DNA of 64,000 bases from Dysgonomonas sp. 25. GTDB lineage: Bacteria; Bacteroidota; Bacteroidia; Bacteroidales; Dysgonomonadaceae. This document shows positions 9,240 to 17,855 of the stretch, piece after piece (position 1 is the stretch's first letter; every line of letters starts with the position of its first letter). The DNA is taken from NCBI RefSeq assembly GCF_010501075.1, contig NZ_QVMN01000009.1, positions 62,001 through 126,000 of the forward strand, read 5' to 3'. A program made the position numbers and the translations under genes. Under the pieces are notes generated by a model. It ran no database searches. It was not told the DNA's origin and saw only the letters and a program-made list of their open reading frames with translations.

Positions 9240-9312
9240 AAGAGTATTTCACAAGGTAATAAAGAGTAATATTATGACATTGATTCAATTTGGAACATAT
9301 ACGCCTCCCAAG
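9240..9312 (+). repeat. effector-module leader repeat, copy 2 (R2)
   Basis: This second copy of the leader repeat is eroded at its left side. The in-frame remnant reads 'NNVKSISQGNKE' before the stop, and it is followed by 'MTLIQFGTYTPP'. It matches R1 closely from the 'tttcacaaggtaat' segment onward. Confidence 0.8.
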
Positions 9313-9428
9313 AATGAGGAAGCTGAAGAAAAAAAACAGAAATAATTGAGGGCTATTGGGTTAATGAAGAAGGTGAAAAAATAACTTATGCTTACCTTGA
9401 TGAAGTATTTTATTTACATATTTTTTAA
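9274..9428 (+). pseudogene. deleted and frameshifted effector 2 remnant
   Basis: The conserved start 'MTLIQFGTYTPPKNEEAEE' runs into a stretch of eight A residues (9329-9336). In the original frame it stops at 9343-9345. In the -1 frame it continues as 'TEIIEGYWVNEEGEKITYAY', which resembles the Ig-like linker that follows the leader in Bacteroidetes T6SS effectors, and then stops at 9426-9428 inside the next gene. All of the toxic part is missing. This is best read as an effector that suffered a deletion fusing its first 50 or so codons to the downstream immunity gene, plus a one-base slip. Programmed -1 frameshifting is possible but would yield only about 50 residues. Confidence 0.65.
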
Positions 9429-9915
9429 TATAATTCTTTTTTCTAGTTGTGTTCAGAATAAATCAATAAAGAAAGAGCTATTACTAAATCAGGCAAATAT
9501 TAAAGAAATAGTAGAAAGAGTCGAAATTATGATTTTTGTTGATGGTAATTATTCTGAAAATATAATAATAGAAATTAACGATGTGAAAGGAGTAATGGAA
9601 AATAGGACATTCTATAATGTAGATGGTTGTGCCGAATATTTTTATAAAAGTGGCTCTGAAGGTTTTATATTATATGCTTTAGTTGATAAAGAAGGATATT
9701 TAAGATTTGATGAAAAAATGAAAAATTATTGTGTGGAGTTAAGAAGAGACGAAAATATTATTATTGATAAACATAATACTGTTGATACTATAAGAGGTTT
9801 CGTCGTGTACGAAAAACAAAAAATAATGGTGAAGATTTGTGATTATAATAAATTAATGAATAGTTCAAAAGATTCAATAGAGGGTCAAAGAATGGTTATT
9901 TATGTCTATAAATGA
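9400..9915 (+). CDS. orphan immunity lipoprotein (module 2)
   Basis: A 171-residue lipoprotein if started at ATG 9400 (an in-frame ATG at 9388 adds four residues). The N-terminus is a signal peptide with the lipobox 'LFSSC' and then the charged region 'VQNKSIKKE'. It sits where the immunity gene of module 2 belongs, but the effector in front of it is only a remnant, so I interpret it as a retained orphan immunity gene. Lipidation would place it in the periplasm or outer membrane, implying that the missing toxin acted there. No family is recognised. Confidence 0.65.
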   Translation: MKYFIYIFFNIILFSSCVQNKSIKKELLLNQANIKEIVERVEIMIFVDGNYSENIIIEINDVKGVMENRTFYNVDGCAEYFYKSGSEGFILYALVDKEGYLRFDEKMKNYCVELRRDENIIIDKHNTVDTIRGFVVYEKQKIMVKICDYNKLMNSSKDSIEGQRMVIYVYK

Positions 9916-10019
9916 ACGAGCCTTCAAAAAATGCTAGAAATGATTATATCGAATCTACAAAAGAGAACCTATCATTGAATTGTAATAAGAAAATTGTTTT
10001 ACAAGCCAACAAAGAGTGA
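9912..10019 (+). CDS. shortened leader protein of module 3
   Basis: A 35-residue ORF whose ATG overlaps the stop codon of the lipoprotein gene. It ends 'ESTKENLSLNCNKKIVLQAN', nearly the same as the end of the 56-residue leader of module 1, but lacks the first 20 or so residues. The stop is four bases before the ATG of effector 3, exactly as in module 1. It may be a functional short leader or an eroded copy left by recombination. Confidence 0.5.
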   Translation: MNEPSKNARNDYIESTKENLSLNCNKKIVLQANKE

Positions 10020-10060
10020 TATTATGACATCGATTCAATTTGGAACATATACGCCACCTC
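9950..10060 (+). repeat. effector-module leader repeat, copy 3 (R3)
   Basis: The third copy of the leader repeat. It covers 'ESTKENLSLNCNKKIV' and the effector start 'MTSIQFGTYTPP', and is highly similar to R1 over its full length. Confidence 0.85.
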
Positions 10061-11337
10061 CTGAGAAAAAGAAATTATTAATTGTGAAACTGGAGGGACC
10101 TTTTGATCAACAAGGAGATAAGGTAGAGAATCCTGTTGCAGGTCATAAGTACATATTTAAAGCTTATACAGATACAATATCTCCGGATCAAATTACTTTC
10201 GCTCCTCCGAAGGCAAAATGGGGAAAGTTGGAAAAAGACAAAATTGTGGAGATAAAAGAAGAGCTTTTTTCGTTTCAAGGAAGAGGGGTATTTGATTCTA
10301 CTCAAAATTGCTACATATATGCAAGAGAACTTACTTATGAACATATGCTGCTATATGCATATTTGGACTCTCCGTCCGATAAAGTAAGTCTTCTCTTAGG
10401 TGCTGGTGCTAAAGGTTTTCAATATAAGGGGACAAAGAAATGGGGACAGTTACAAATAAATGATGATTCTATCTCCGGTATACAGAAGAACCGGCGTGAT
10501 GTATATAGCAGCCATGATATGGCAGGAGTATTAGGTGCTGATACAATAGACCGATTAAAAAAAGAAACGGAAGAAAATGTTCGATTGTTGTACGAAGGTA
10601 AAGGCGCATTAAACTTGGGTACAAGAGATGTATTAAAAGAGGATACAGCTGATCTTATAATAGAAAACTTTTATACTGGAGGAGGAAAAAAAATAAGTTT
10701 TGATGAAAATACTCGAATATCAAAAGATTTAGCTTTTAACCAGGTTTTCAAACAGTATTTCAATAATTATTTGGAGATAATAAAAGAGATATTGGAGAAG
10801 CATGATATTAAAACGATAGAAAAGACAGCTATAGAAAAACTATTTAGAGATAAAAAATGGACTATCACTCCCAATTTTTCAAAAATAGGAGAAATGTACG
10901 TTCGTTCTGTACGAGAAGGTAAACACGAATTTTATGGTTTAATGGGAGGAACGCAAACTATAAAAGTAGACTTGGATATAAGGGAAATAACTAATAATAC
11001 ATATAAAGTAGAAACAAGAATGTATATAGGAGACTGGTATGGTTCTGATTGGGGAGACATTTATCAAGGTAAATCTTTTGATGAAATTTTTGCAGAAAAG
11101 AGAGAGAAACAAAACTGGTTCGGAAAGCAAGCCCTCTTTGAACAGACATCAAATGCAGCACATTCAGAATTTCAGTTACAGAAAACGAAATATTTAAAAG
11201 GATATATTCCTTCTCTTAATGCATTCTTTATGTTACAGCATTATTTTGGTTCAGGAAATAAATATCGACCATTCGAAACTGAAATAATCTATAAATCGGA
11301 GAATATTTTAACGATAAATGGACAAGCGACTAGATGA
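10024..11337 (+). CDS. putative T6SS effector 3
   Basis: A 437-residue protein starting with the shared 'MTSIQFGTYTPP' leader; the in-frame TTG at 9994 is rejected because it lies within the leader ORF. Residues 20-130 look like an Ig-like domain ('KLEGPFDQQ', 'HKYIFKAYTD'). The middle is helical. The C-terminal 130 residues contain 'MYIGDWYGSDWGDIYQG' and 'FFMLQHYFGSGNKYRPFE', which faintly recall DUF3289-type toxin ends; I hold that weakly. There is no signal peptide or membrane segment. The stop codon overlaps the next ATG (ATGA), so it is coupled to its immunity gene. Confidence 0.6.
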   Translation: MTSIQFGTYTPPPEKKKLLIVKLEGPFDQQGDKVENPVAGHKYIFKAYTDTISPDQITFAPPKAKWGKLEKDKIVEIKEELFSFQGRGVFDSTQNCYIYARELTYEHMLLYAYLDSPSDKVSLLLGAGAKGFQYKGTKKWGQLQINDDSISGIQKNRRDVYSSHDMAGVLGADTIDRLKKETEENVRLLYEGKGALNLGTRDVLKEDTADLIIENFYTGGGKKISFDENTRISKDLAFNQVFKQYFNNYLEIIKEILEKHDIKTIEKTAIEKLFRDKKWTITPNFSKIGEMYVRSVREGKHEFYGLMGGTQTIKVDLDIREITNNTYKVETRMYIGDWYGSDWGDIYQGKSFDEIFAEKREKQNWFGKQALFEQTSNAAHSEFQLQKTKYLKGYIPSLNAFFMLQHYFGSGNKYRPFETEIIYKSENILTINGQATR

Positions 11338-11948
11338 AAAAGATTATTATTTCCTTATTTGTTGTTATTTGTCTTATTGCGATAGCTTTTGCTATTCGAA
11401 ATACACTTTATAATAGGTCGAATAAAGAACCGCATATCTATCATTTGCAAGATGTATATAATTGTACATATTATGTATATCCTGAATTCAGAGATGAATA
11501 TTCTTATATTAAATATTTGTTTGATTTCTCAAATGAACATCCCGGTACATTAGTTATAGTTGGGAATGAGAATGATGTATCTTTTGAAGATGGAATAGAT
11601 TACATTAATGAGTCGAATAGAAAGAATCCTTACTTCTTTTTTTCCAGACCGGATTCTTCGGCTTTATGTTATGAACGTATAAGAGTAAGCTTTCCTCAAA
11701 AAAAAATAGATTTTCGTATAATAACTGACTCTGTAAATAATATAGAACGAAAAAAAATAAAAGCAGATTTTGAAAATATAAATGTAAATATTTTGCAAAA
11801 CTTCTTTGACTATTCTTCAGACATTGATTATAAATCAAGGAAAAGTAACAATTATTATATTTATGAGCTGTATAATCATTCAGATATACTGTTCTTTAAG
11901 CAAATGTATACTGATTATGGTAAATATTTTACAGTAAAAATATATTAA
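11334..11948 (+). CDS. putative membrane-anchored immunity protein for effector 3
   Basis: A 204-residue protein with one N-terminal membrane anchor (residues 4-22, 'IIISLFVVICLIAIAFAI') and no lipobox, so the rest probably faces the periplasm. It overlaps effector 3 by four bases (ATGA), which ties the two together. The soluble part is rich in Tyr, Asp and Asn and matches no family I know. By position it should neutralise effector 3, implying a periplasmic target for that effector. Confidence 0.6.
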   Translation: MKKIIISLFVVICLIAIAFAIRNTLYNRSNKEPHIYHLQDVYNCTYYVYPEFRDEYSYIKYLFDFSNEHPGTLVIVGNENDVSFEDGIDYINESNRKNPYFFFSRPDSSALCYERIRVSFPQKKIDFRIITDSVNNIERKKIKADFENINVNILQNFFDYSSDIDYKSRKSNNYYIYELYNHSDILFFKQMYTDYGKYFTVKIY

Positions 11949-12034
11949 AGTTTGTGATATAGAAATTCTCAGGATTTACAAAAATAAGTAGAAAATATTG
12001 ATCCATATTTTGATTCTATTTAATTTTTTATAAG

Positions 12035-13174
12035 ATGAGGATAAAAAAGAGTAAGAAAAAACGTTCGACAATTAAAAGATATAAGATGAAAGCTCCGCAT
12101 CCAAAATACAGGGTAAAGAAAACCGATACTATAACTGTAATTACAGAATTATTTGGTATAGCTGAAGAAATCTGGAAAAGATACCATAATAATATGTGTC
12201 GTCTGGATGATGTTATAAAAGATAATTTACCTGAATATCTGGAAGAAATTTATTTATTACCTGAATTATGGGATAGAGTAAAAGAACTTAATGTGGTAGA
12301 AGAAAGTATTTCTAAAGTGGTTGCTATATCTCAACAAGTATCATTTGGTTATGGTAATACATTGTTAATGAAATTCTACCCCGAAACTTTTGCTTATAAA
12401 GTGACTCTTCTTCTAATAAATGGACCAAAAGAAAATAAAATAGAATACCATGTTTCAATAAAATGGATTGAGAAACAAGAAGATGTCTTTCTTCTTGAAA
12501 TAAATAAGTTATATGAAACCTATAAGATAAATAAACAGAAACCGGATCTTGTAGCCGATGAATTAGCTATAAAAGTTGCATCAGTATTATACCCTCTGGA
12601 GTTAGCAGTTACACGTAAAGACGGAATTATAGATATTAATAATGTTGAAGAAATACAAAAACGTTGGGATAAAACAAAAGAAGAAATTTTAAATTATAAT
12701 GAGGGTGAGATTGTTGAAAAGTACATATCTCTAAATGAGAAAGTTTTAAAAGATGAGGATGCCTTATTAAATAGCTTACGAAACGATTGGTTTCTCCATG
12801 CATATTTTAATGATATATATCAAACTTATACATCAGGATATTCAATTAATAATATTATAAATGTGCCATTTATTCTTGATACGGAAGGTATCGAATATTC
12901 GGTACAACAAACAATCCATAAAGATTTGGATCGAAACGGTCATATAAATATAATAATAAAAGGAGAAGTTTCTGATACGAGATCTATTGATGATCTGGAA
13001 AATAAATTGGAGTACAATCGATATCCATCAGAATCTCCTTTAAAAGGAGAATATGATGCCCTTTATATTATTGAACCGGAATTTAATACAATAGAAGAAA
13101 TTAAACTTAATACAAAACTTGATTTGGAATATCAAAAGATAATTGATATACATATAGTCAAAATAAAAAAATAA
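12035..13174 (+). CDS. uncharacterised protein upstream of the PAAR-like spike
   Basis: A 379-residue cytoplasmic protein that I do not recognise. The first 30 residues are extremely basic ('MRIKKSKKKRSTIKRYKMKA'); the rest is mixed alpha/beta with a long helical segment in the middle. It starts 86 bases after the previous immunity gene and ends five bases before the PAAR-like gene, so it belongs to the PAAR/VasX-like module. An adaptor or chaperone role for loading the large effector is possible by position, but no motif supports it. Confidence 0.55.
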   Translation: MRIKKSKKKRSTIKRYKMKAPHPKYRVKKTDTITVITELFGIAEEIWKRYHNNMCRLDDVIKDNLPEYLEEIYLLPELWDRVKELNVVEESISKVVAISQQVSFGYGNTLLMKFYPETFAYKVTLLLINGPKENKIEYHVSIKWIEKQEDVFLLEINKLYETYKINKQKPDLVADELAIKVASVLYPLELAVTRKDGIIDINNVEEIQKRWDKTKEEILNYNEGEIVEKYISLNEKVLKDEDALLNSLRNDWFLHAYFNDIYQTYTSGYSINNIINVPFILDTEGIEYSVQQTIHKDLDRNGHINIIIKGEVSDTRSIDDLENKLEYNRYPSESPLKGEYDALYIIEPEFNTIEEIKLNTKLDLEYQKIIDIHIVKIKK

Positions 13175-13178
13175 GGTT

Positions 13179-13664
13179 ATGAGTAAAAAGGCTATAGTTG
13201 TACAAGGCGCAACATGTAAATGTCAGTTTGGTAGTGCTCCCGATAAGATAAAAGTCTTATCTCATAATAAGGAGTACGCTAATGATTCGCAAGGGTCTAA
13301 AAAGTTGATTGTAACTACAATGGAAATTGGCGGGGCGACGCTTGAAATGAATTGTTTCGGAACATGCCCTAAACTGGGGAGCCCTCCACCTCCATGTAAG
13401 CCAGTAATTACCGAATGGCAGGATTATTATGAAGAGGTAACCCTAAGCAATGGTGGAAACATTATCTTAGAAAGCAGTAAAGCTGTATGTGCTATTGCCG
13501 GAACTCCATGTATTGAGATAATTCATCATGGACAGATAGCCGAACTGTGTCAGCAGAACTTCGAAAATACAGATGAAGATGTTCAAGGACAGCTAAACCC
13601 AATGGTTGACATGAATGAAATGCTTCAGACAGAGCATACTCACAATGGTATTATATCTAAATAA
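13179..13664 (+). CDS. DUF4280 PAAR-like spike tip protein
   Basis: A 161-residue protein opening 'KKAIVVQGATCKCQFGSAPD', the signature start of DUF4280, the Bacteroidetes PAAR-like family. Several Cys residues follow ('CFGTCPKLGSPPPPCKP', 'VCAIAGTPCIEIIHHGQ'), which in PAAR-like cones bind a metal at the tip. It would sharpen the VgrG spike and recruit the cargo encoded downstream. The last 30 residues are a polar tail. It sits in a tight run of genes leading to the giant effector. Confidence 0.85.
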   Translation: MSKKAIVVQGATCKCQFGSAPDKIKVLSHNKEYANDSQGSKKLIVTTMEIGGATLEMNCFGTCPKLGSPPPPCKPVITEWQDYYEEVTLSNGGNIILESSKAVCAIAGTPCIEIIHHGQIAELCQQNFENTDEDVQGQLNPMVDMNEMLQTEHTHNGIISK

Positions 13665-13670
13665 ATTGAT

Positions 13671-14306
13671 ATGGGATTGAAGATTCAACATCTGCAGGGA
13701 GAAGTTAAGTCTGTTTCAAAGAAGGCAGTCGTTTTAATAGCAGGTCAGGAAAATGTTTTCGCGATACCCGATATAGATCATAGCGATATATTGGATGATA
13801 CTATAGAATGGGTATTGATCTCTCAGAATAAGAAAGATATAAAATCGAGAATTACCAAGAAATCGGATGAGAATTATACAGTTACGATAGATAATTTGAC
13901 CAGTGGTTCTTATTCCTATCACTTGAAAGCCTCATATATAAGTATCAAGAAAAAGAAGAAAACGATCACGACAGACACTATATGTATATCTGGCGATTGT
14001 CCTCCTCGTATTTTGAATATCTCGTCTTCCGTTACAGGAGAATTGAATCCTGGTAATAGCATAAAGGTAGATGCCACATTAGAAGGATTGAATGCTAATG
14101 ATTTGCTTCTTGAGGTTTACTCCCAAACTGGAGATAAACAGAAAAAAATCCATACCGTAAAAGAAAAATGTATCGAGGGGAAAATCTCATTCTCGATAGA
14201 TGGATCGAAAACTGCTAAATGGAAACCTAAACCTAAAGAAACTGAGCTGCAGATTCTGATAAAATTATTTGATAAGAGTAACAAAAAATATTTGTGCTAT
14301 GAGTGA
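13671..14306 (+). CDS. Ig-like protein linking the PAAR tip to the large effector
   Basis: A 211-residue cytoplasmic protein predicted to be all beta, with two Ig-like stretches (residues about 1-105 and 115-205); 'SVTGELNPGNSIKVDATLEG' is a typical strand pair. The gene begins six bases after the DUF4280 gene and overlaps the giant effector by eight bases, so translation is probably coupled. In other Bacteroidetes effectors similar Ig-like modules are fused to the toxin; here it could be a split adaptor. That is inference. Confidence 0.6.
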   Translation: MGLKIQHLQGEVKSVSKKAVVLIAGQENVFAIPDIDHSDILDDTIEWVLISQNKKDIKSRITKKSDENYTVTIDNLTSGSYSYHLKASYISIKKKKKTITTDTICISGDCPPRILNISSSVTGELNPGNSIKVDATLEGLNANDLLLEVYSQTGDKQKKIHTVKEKCIEGKISFSIDGSKTAKWKPKPKETELQILIKLFDKSNKKYLCYE

Positions 14307-17300
14307 TAAAAGCGTTTTACTTCAATATACAGTATCTAACAAGGTCACTTCTCCGGAAATGCCTGCGGTGGGAGGCACGTCTGTACTTACTATTGAAAAG
14401 GAATCTGCATCGACAGACTCCTCAATCGTCGACGATAGTGACGAACCGATAAAAGGCATTCCGTTTACCTTTAGCCGTTGTGGCTTGAGTTACACTCTTG
14501 ATAAAACGGATGAAAAATTACCCGCTTCGGCTCCAGCCATAGCTAATTTTATCTATGGAGCATTCTCTTTCGGCTCGGGTGGTGGATTTTTATATATATT
14601 ATTTGAAAACCGGGATAACCATTGGCGCGAATATTATATATCTACCGAAGGGACAACCTTATTTTGCCCTATCGTCTGGGAATCTTTCAGTCCGGAGGAT
14701 ACGACACCTAGAGAGCCGATAAAGCAAGGTAAAACGTTTATAGAATTCAAAGAAGATGATGTCGTTTGGATTGCCTATTCGGAAACGCAATGGAGCCGGA
14801 AGCAAGTACTGAATATGATGGCCGATAAATCTGCTATAAAGAAAAGATTTCAGAAAATAGATGTTGCCGATTGGCTTGGAAATAACCCTCTATCTGATAA
14901 CGAACAAAAGAAAGAAACAAAAATATTGGATGATATTGATAACCCCGGATATTATTATACCTATGGAGTAACGCCAACAACTAATGATAACGTCATGTAT
15001 TCGTTTGCGTTAAATGATCCGTTTGGTGCAGCCGATGATATTGCCGATATGCTTGAAAAAGAGCACCTGATCCTCAGTGGCCTTATTGCTTCGCTCAACA
15101 ATTCTCATTCTGTTGACTTCAAATATCGCGAGATGGCAAATAAAGGTTTCGATGTGTATAAAGAATACTTTGAGAAACATACTGCGGGCGAAAATCCTGA
15201 CCAGTACAAGGCATTGTTCGATAGTGCATTGGTGCTTAATAATATTTTGTTCAACGAAAAACTGATGAAATTTGCCGACCCTGAGCCAAAGAAAGAACAT
15301 ATCAAACTAAATATAAGGGAAGATATTAAGCGCGAAAAAAACGACATAACGGAAAAAGACCTGAGCAAGGAAGTGGATAAGGCATACGAAAAGATGGAAG
15401 ACCGATATGATGATATGAAAAAATACATCAAACGCATATCGCCTGATAAGATCAAAAAAGTATTGGCTTATGATGCTCGTGAAAAACTTCGCAAAAAAAT
15501 AGAAGGGCTTCGCGAATCACTGGCTACAATGTTACGGTCGGCTTACTATCAGAATGCGTTGGTCGATTATTACAACAATTCCGATGGATATACGATCGGG
15601 CAGGAAAGATGCCAGAGCCACCTCAAAATACTGGCAAAACTCCCTTGGGAAATAGAACTCTTTATCCAGCCCGAACTGGCTGATACGGAAAACGAATGGG
15701 AAAATTTTCTCAAGGAAGCTCTTACGATGGAGGAAACAGTGCCCGACCAACTTGGATACTTGGGTGTTGACGAAAAGGTAGCCCAAGCGGCTGTACATGC
15801 GAAACTGATTTCCAAAGTAGAGGTTATAAATGCTCTTGGAGATATCGAAAGATTTAGCTCTTTATCGAGTATGGTTTGCTCTGCTACTATCGGATATATG
15901 GAACTATTGACATATGTCAACCGTAAATCTATGATGCGATTAGCTAGTGAAAATGATATACGCCATTTCGAAGATAATGTGCGCAAAGCCTGCCGAAAAT
16001 TGAGGTATTCGTGTAAAAATTACGCCAAAATAGACGAGTTTTCCGCCGAAGATCTCACCAAAGCCGTAGAATTGATCAGGCAGACAGGAGGCAATATCAG
16101 AGAAACGCGTAAAAGCAATAACGGAGGCAAAAACAAGACTAAGATTGTTGGTACTTACGATATCTCCAATATCAATCGTAGCAATCTGGAGCAAACTCTC
16201 GAATACAAGAAAATGGTCAAAAACAGTGCTCAAAAGCAGCAATTTTTCGATATCATGGGGCAAATATCCGATGTGATGAATATTTGCAATACGGCTTTAG
16301 TCATTGCTACGACCCTCCACAAATATTTCTCTGATGCGGAGGAGTTCTCGATGGATGATTTCAAAGGCCTTGCACGTATCTGTGCCGAAATGCGTACAAC
16401 GTATCTCGAAGGCAAATCGCTCGACAACACCCGTATCTCCCGCAGAGCATACTCCAAACTGGGTATCAGCAAGGGGCGGGCGACATGGCTCTTGCGCAAG
16501 GGGCTTACCGTGACCAAAGCCTTTGGTATAGGTATGCTTGTCTACGACTCCCTCATGATGATATGGGACGGATTCACCTATATGAAAAACGGAAATACCA
16601 CTCTTGGGCTCGCTAATATAGCCATGGGCTTTATTGTGCTGGGGGTGATGGTAGCAGGAGTTGCAATAATGGGTGCTGTTTTTCTTGTGTCGGCAATGTT
16701 TAATATATTTGCACTCATTGTTGGAATTTTTATGCTGATCATGAATTATTTATTTAGCTGGGATCCTTTCGAGCAGTTTTTGCATAATGTTGTATTCTCT
16801 AAACGGATCGAATACCCCAATATAGAGCAGGTGTCGCATTACAGCTATAAGAAGTTCCTCGTCGATAACCGCAAGACACTCGCCTTGCCTTACGACCGTG
16901 ACGAGCTGAACTACAACAAGGACAAGGGTAAGATAGACCTCAGCGACTTCCCCGAAATGTACCGATGGATGATAAATATGATGGTTAACCTGTCGGTGAG
17001 ACTAAGACTTCCTGAAAAAGCAAAATCATATCTTCCAATTCTCAATAAATGGTTAAATAAGACCTTAAATCCCGAAGATAAAACATATTACTATATGGCT
17101 CCTCATATAATTGACCTTCGGTATATGGATGCGATACCCGATACCCGCTTGGAACTGAAGATGATACTCTACCCGCGTGGTTTCTCGGGAGATAAGGAAA
17201 CCTGCCTTGCTGTGGCGAAGGAAGTCGAACTTGGGGCAATAAGAGACTTTCAGCCGGATTTTCGGTATGCGTTTTCTGCTCCTACCAATATCAAGGGAAT

Positions 17301-17853
17301 GGCGTATAAAGAATGCGAAATTGACTTTAAAAGTAAACTAATAGAAATATTCGATGAGAATGAACATGATAAAAGCCTATTATTTGGAAAATGTCGTTAT
17401 ATCCTGTATATCAGGTTGATATCGAACGATGGCGTATCTGTGTGGCCATCGGACGAAAAAACAAACAAATATATGGCCATTTCAGAACGGATTATTGCAA
17501 ATGAGAGTGAGTATAAAGCAACAACAATGGGTGGTTTATATACTTATCAGGCGAAAACCCGCTATGAAGGGTATAATAAAGCTATGCAGGACGGTATAGG
17601 TGGTTTCTATATCAACGACCAAGCTGTCTATTATGGTACGGAAGAAGAAATCTGCCTGCAGGTAGCAAAGGAAGAAGACAAAGATATTACGCCAAAAGAA
17701 CTGGAGAAAATGGAGAAAGAACTGGAAAAGAAACGGAAAGAACGTGAAAAGGAAGCAAAGAAATGGAAAGAAACATTAATCATACCGGAAGCAGAACCTA
17801 CCGAAACCAATCCGATATTGGAAGAACAAAGACAAATAATGGGAGGGAAATAA
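14299..17853 (+). CDS. giant VasX-like putative pore-forming T6SS effector
   Basis: An 1184-residue protein starting at ATG 14299 (overlap with the previous gene; the longer TTG/ATT-region start is less likely). Residues 40-200 look like a beta-rich N-terminal domain, residues 200-240 include 'FALNDPFGAADDIADML', recalling the 'DPxG' segment of VasX/BTH_I2691-type effectors, and residues 240-700 are long charged helices. Residues about 743-825 hold several hydrophobic segments ('GFIVLGVMVAGVAIMGAVFL' and 'IFALIVGIFMLIMNYLF'). The tail is a highly charged coiled coil. I infer a membrane-inserting toxin. Two lipoproteins downstream are the likely immunity proteins. Confidence 0.6.
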   Translation: MSDKSVLLQYTVSNKVTSPEMPAVGGTSVLTIEKESASTDSSIVDDSDEPIKGIPFTFSRCGLSYTLDKTDEKLPASAPAIANFIYGAFSFGSGGGFLYILFENRDNHWREYYISTEGTTLFCPIVWESFSPEDTTPREPIKQGKTFIEFKEDDVVWIAYSETQWSRKQVLNMMADKSAIKKRFQKIDVADWLGNNPLSDNEQKKETKILDDIDNPGYYYTYGVTPTTNDNVMYSFALNDPFGAADDIADMLEKEHLILSGLIASLNNSHSVDFKYREMANKGFDVYKEYFEKHTAGENPDQYKALFDSALVLNNILFNEKLMKFADPEPKKEHIKLNIREDIKREKNDITEKDLSKEVDKAYEKMEDRYDDMKKYIKRISPDKIKKVLAYDAREKLRKKIEGLRESLATMLRSAYYQNALVDYYNNSDGYTIGQERCQSHLKILAKLPWEIELFIQPELADTENEWENFLKEALTMEETVPDQLGYLGVDEKVAQAAVHAKLISKVEVINALGDIERFSSLSSMVCSATIGYMELLTYVNRKSMMRLASENDIRHFEDNVRKACRKLRYSCKNYAKIDEFSAEDLTKAVELIRQTGGNIRETRKSNNGGKNKTKIVGTYDISNINRSNLEQTLEYKKMVKNSAQKQQFFDIMGQISDVMNICNTALVIATTLHKYFSDAEEFSMDDFKGLARICAEMRTTYLEGKSLDNTRISRRAYSKLGISKGRATWLLRKGLTVTKAFGIGMLVYDSLMMIWDGFTYMKNGNTTLGLANIAMGFIVLGVMVAGVAIMGAVFLVSAMFNIFALIVGIFMLIMNYLFSWDPFEQFLHNVVFSKRIEYPNIEQVSHYSYKKFLVDNRKTLALPYDRDELNYNKDKGKIDLSDFPEMYRWMINMMVNLSVRLRLPEKAKSYLPILNKWLNKTLNPEDKTYYYMAPHIIDLRYMDAIPDTRLELKMILYPRGFSGDKETCLAVAKEVELGAIRDFQPDFRYAFSAPTNIKGMAYKECEIDFKSKLIEIFDENEHDKSLLFGKCRYILYIRLISNDGVSVWPSDEKTNKYMAISERIIANESEYKATTMGGLYTYQAKTRYEGYNKAMQDGIGGFYINDQAVYYGTEEEICLQVAKEEDKDITPKELEKMEKELEKKRKEREKEAKKWKETLIIPEAEPTETNPILEEQRQIMGGK

Positions 17854-17855
17854 TT

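Noticed and set aside
9329..9345. Programmed -1 ribosomal frameshift on the A8 run
   Set aside because: The shifted frame stops after about 30 codons inside the lipoprotein gene, so no full effector would result; deletion with a slip is simpler.
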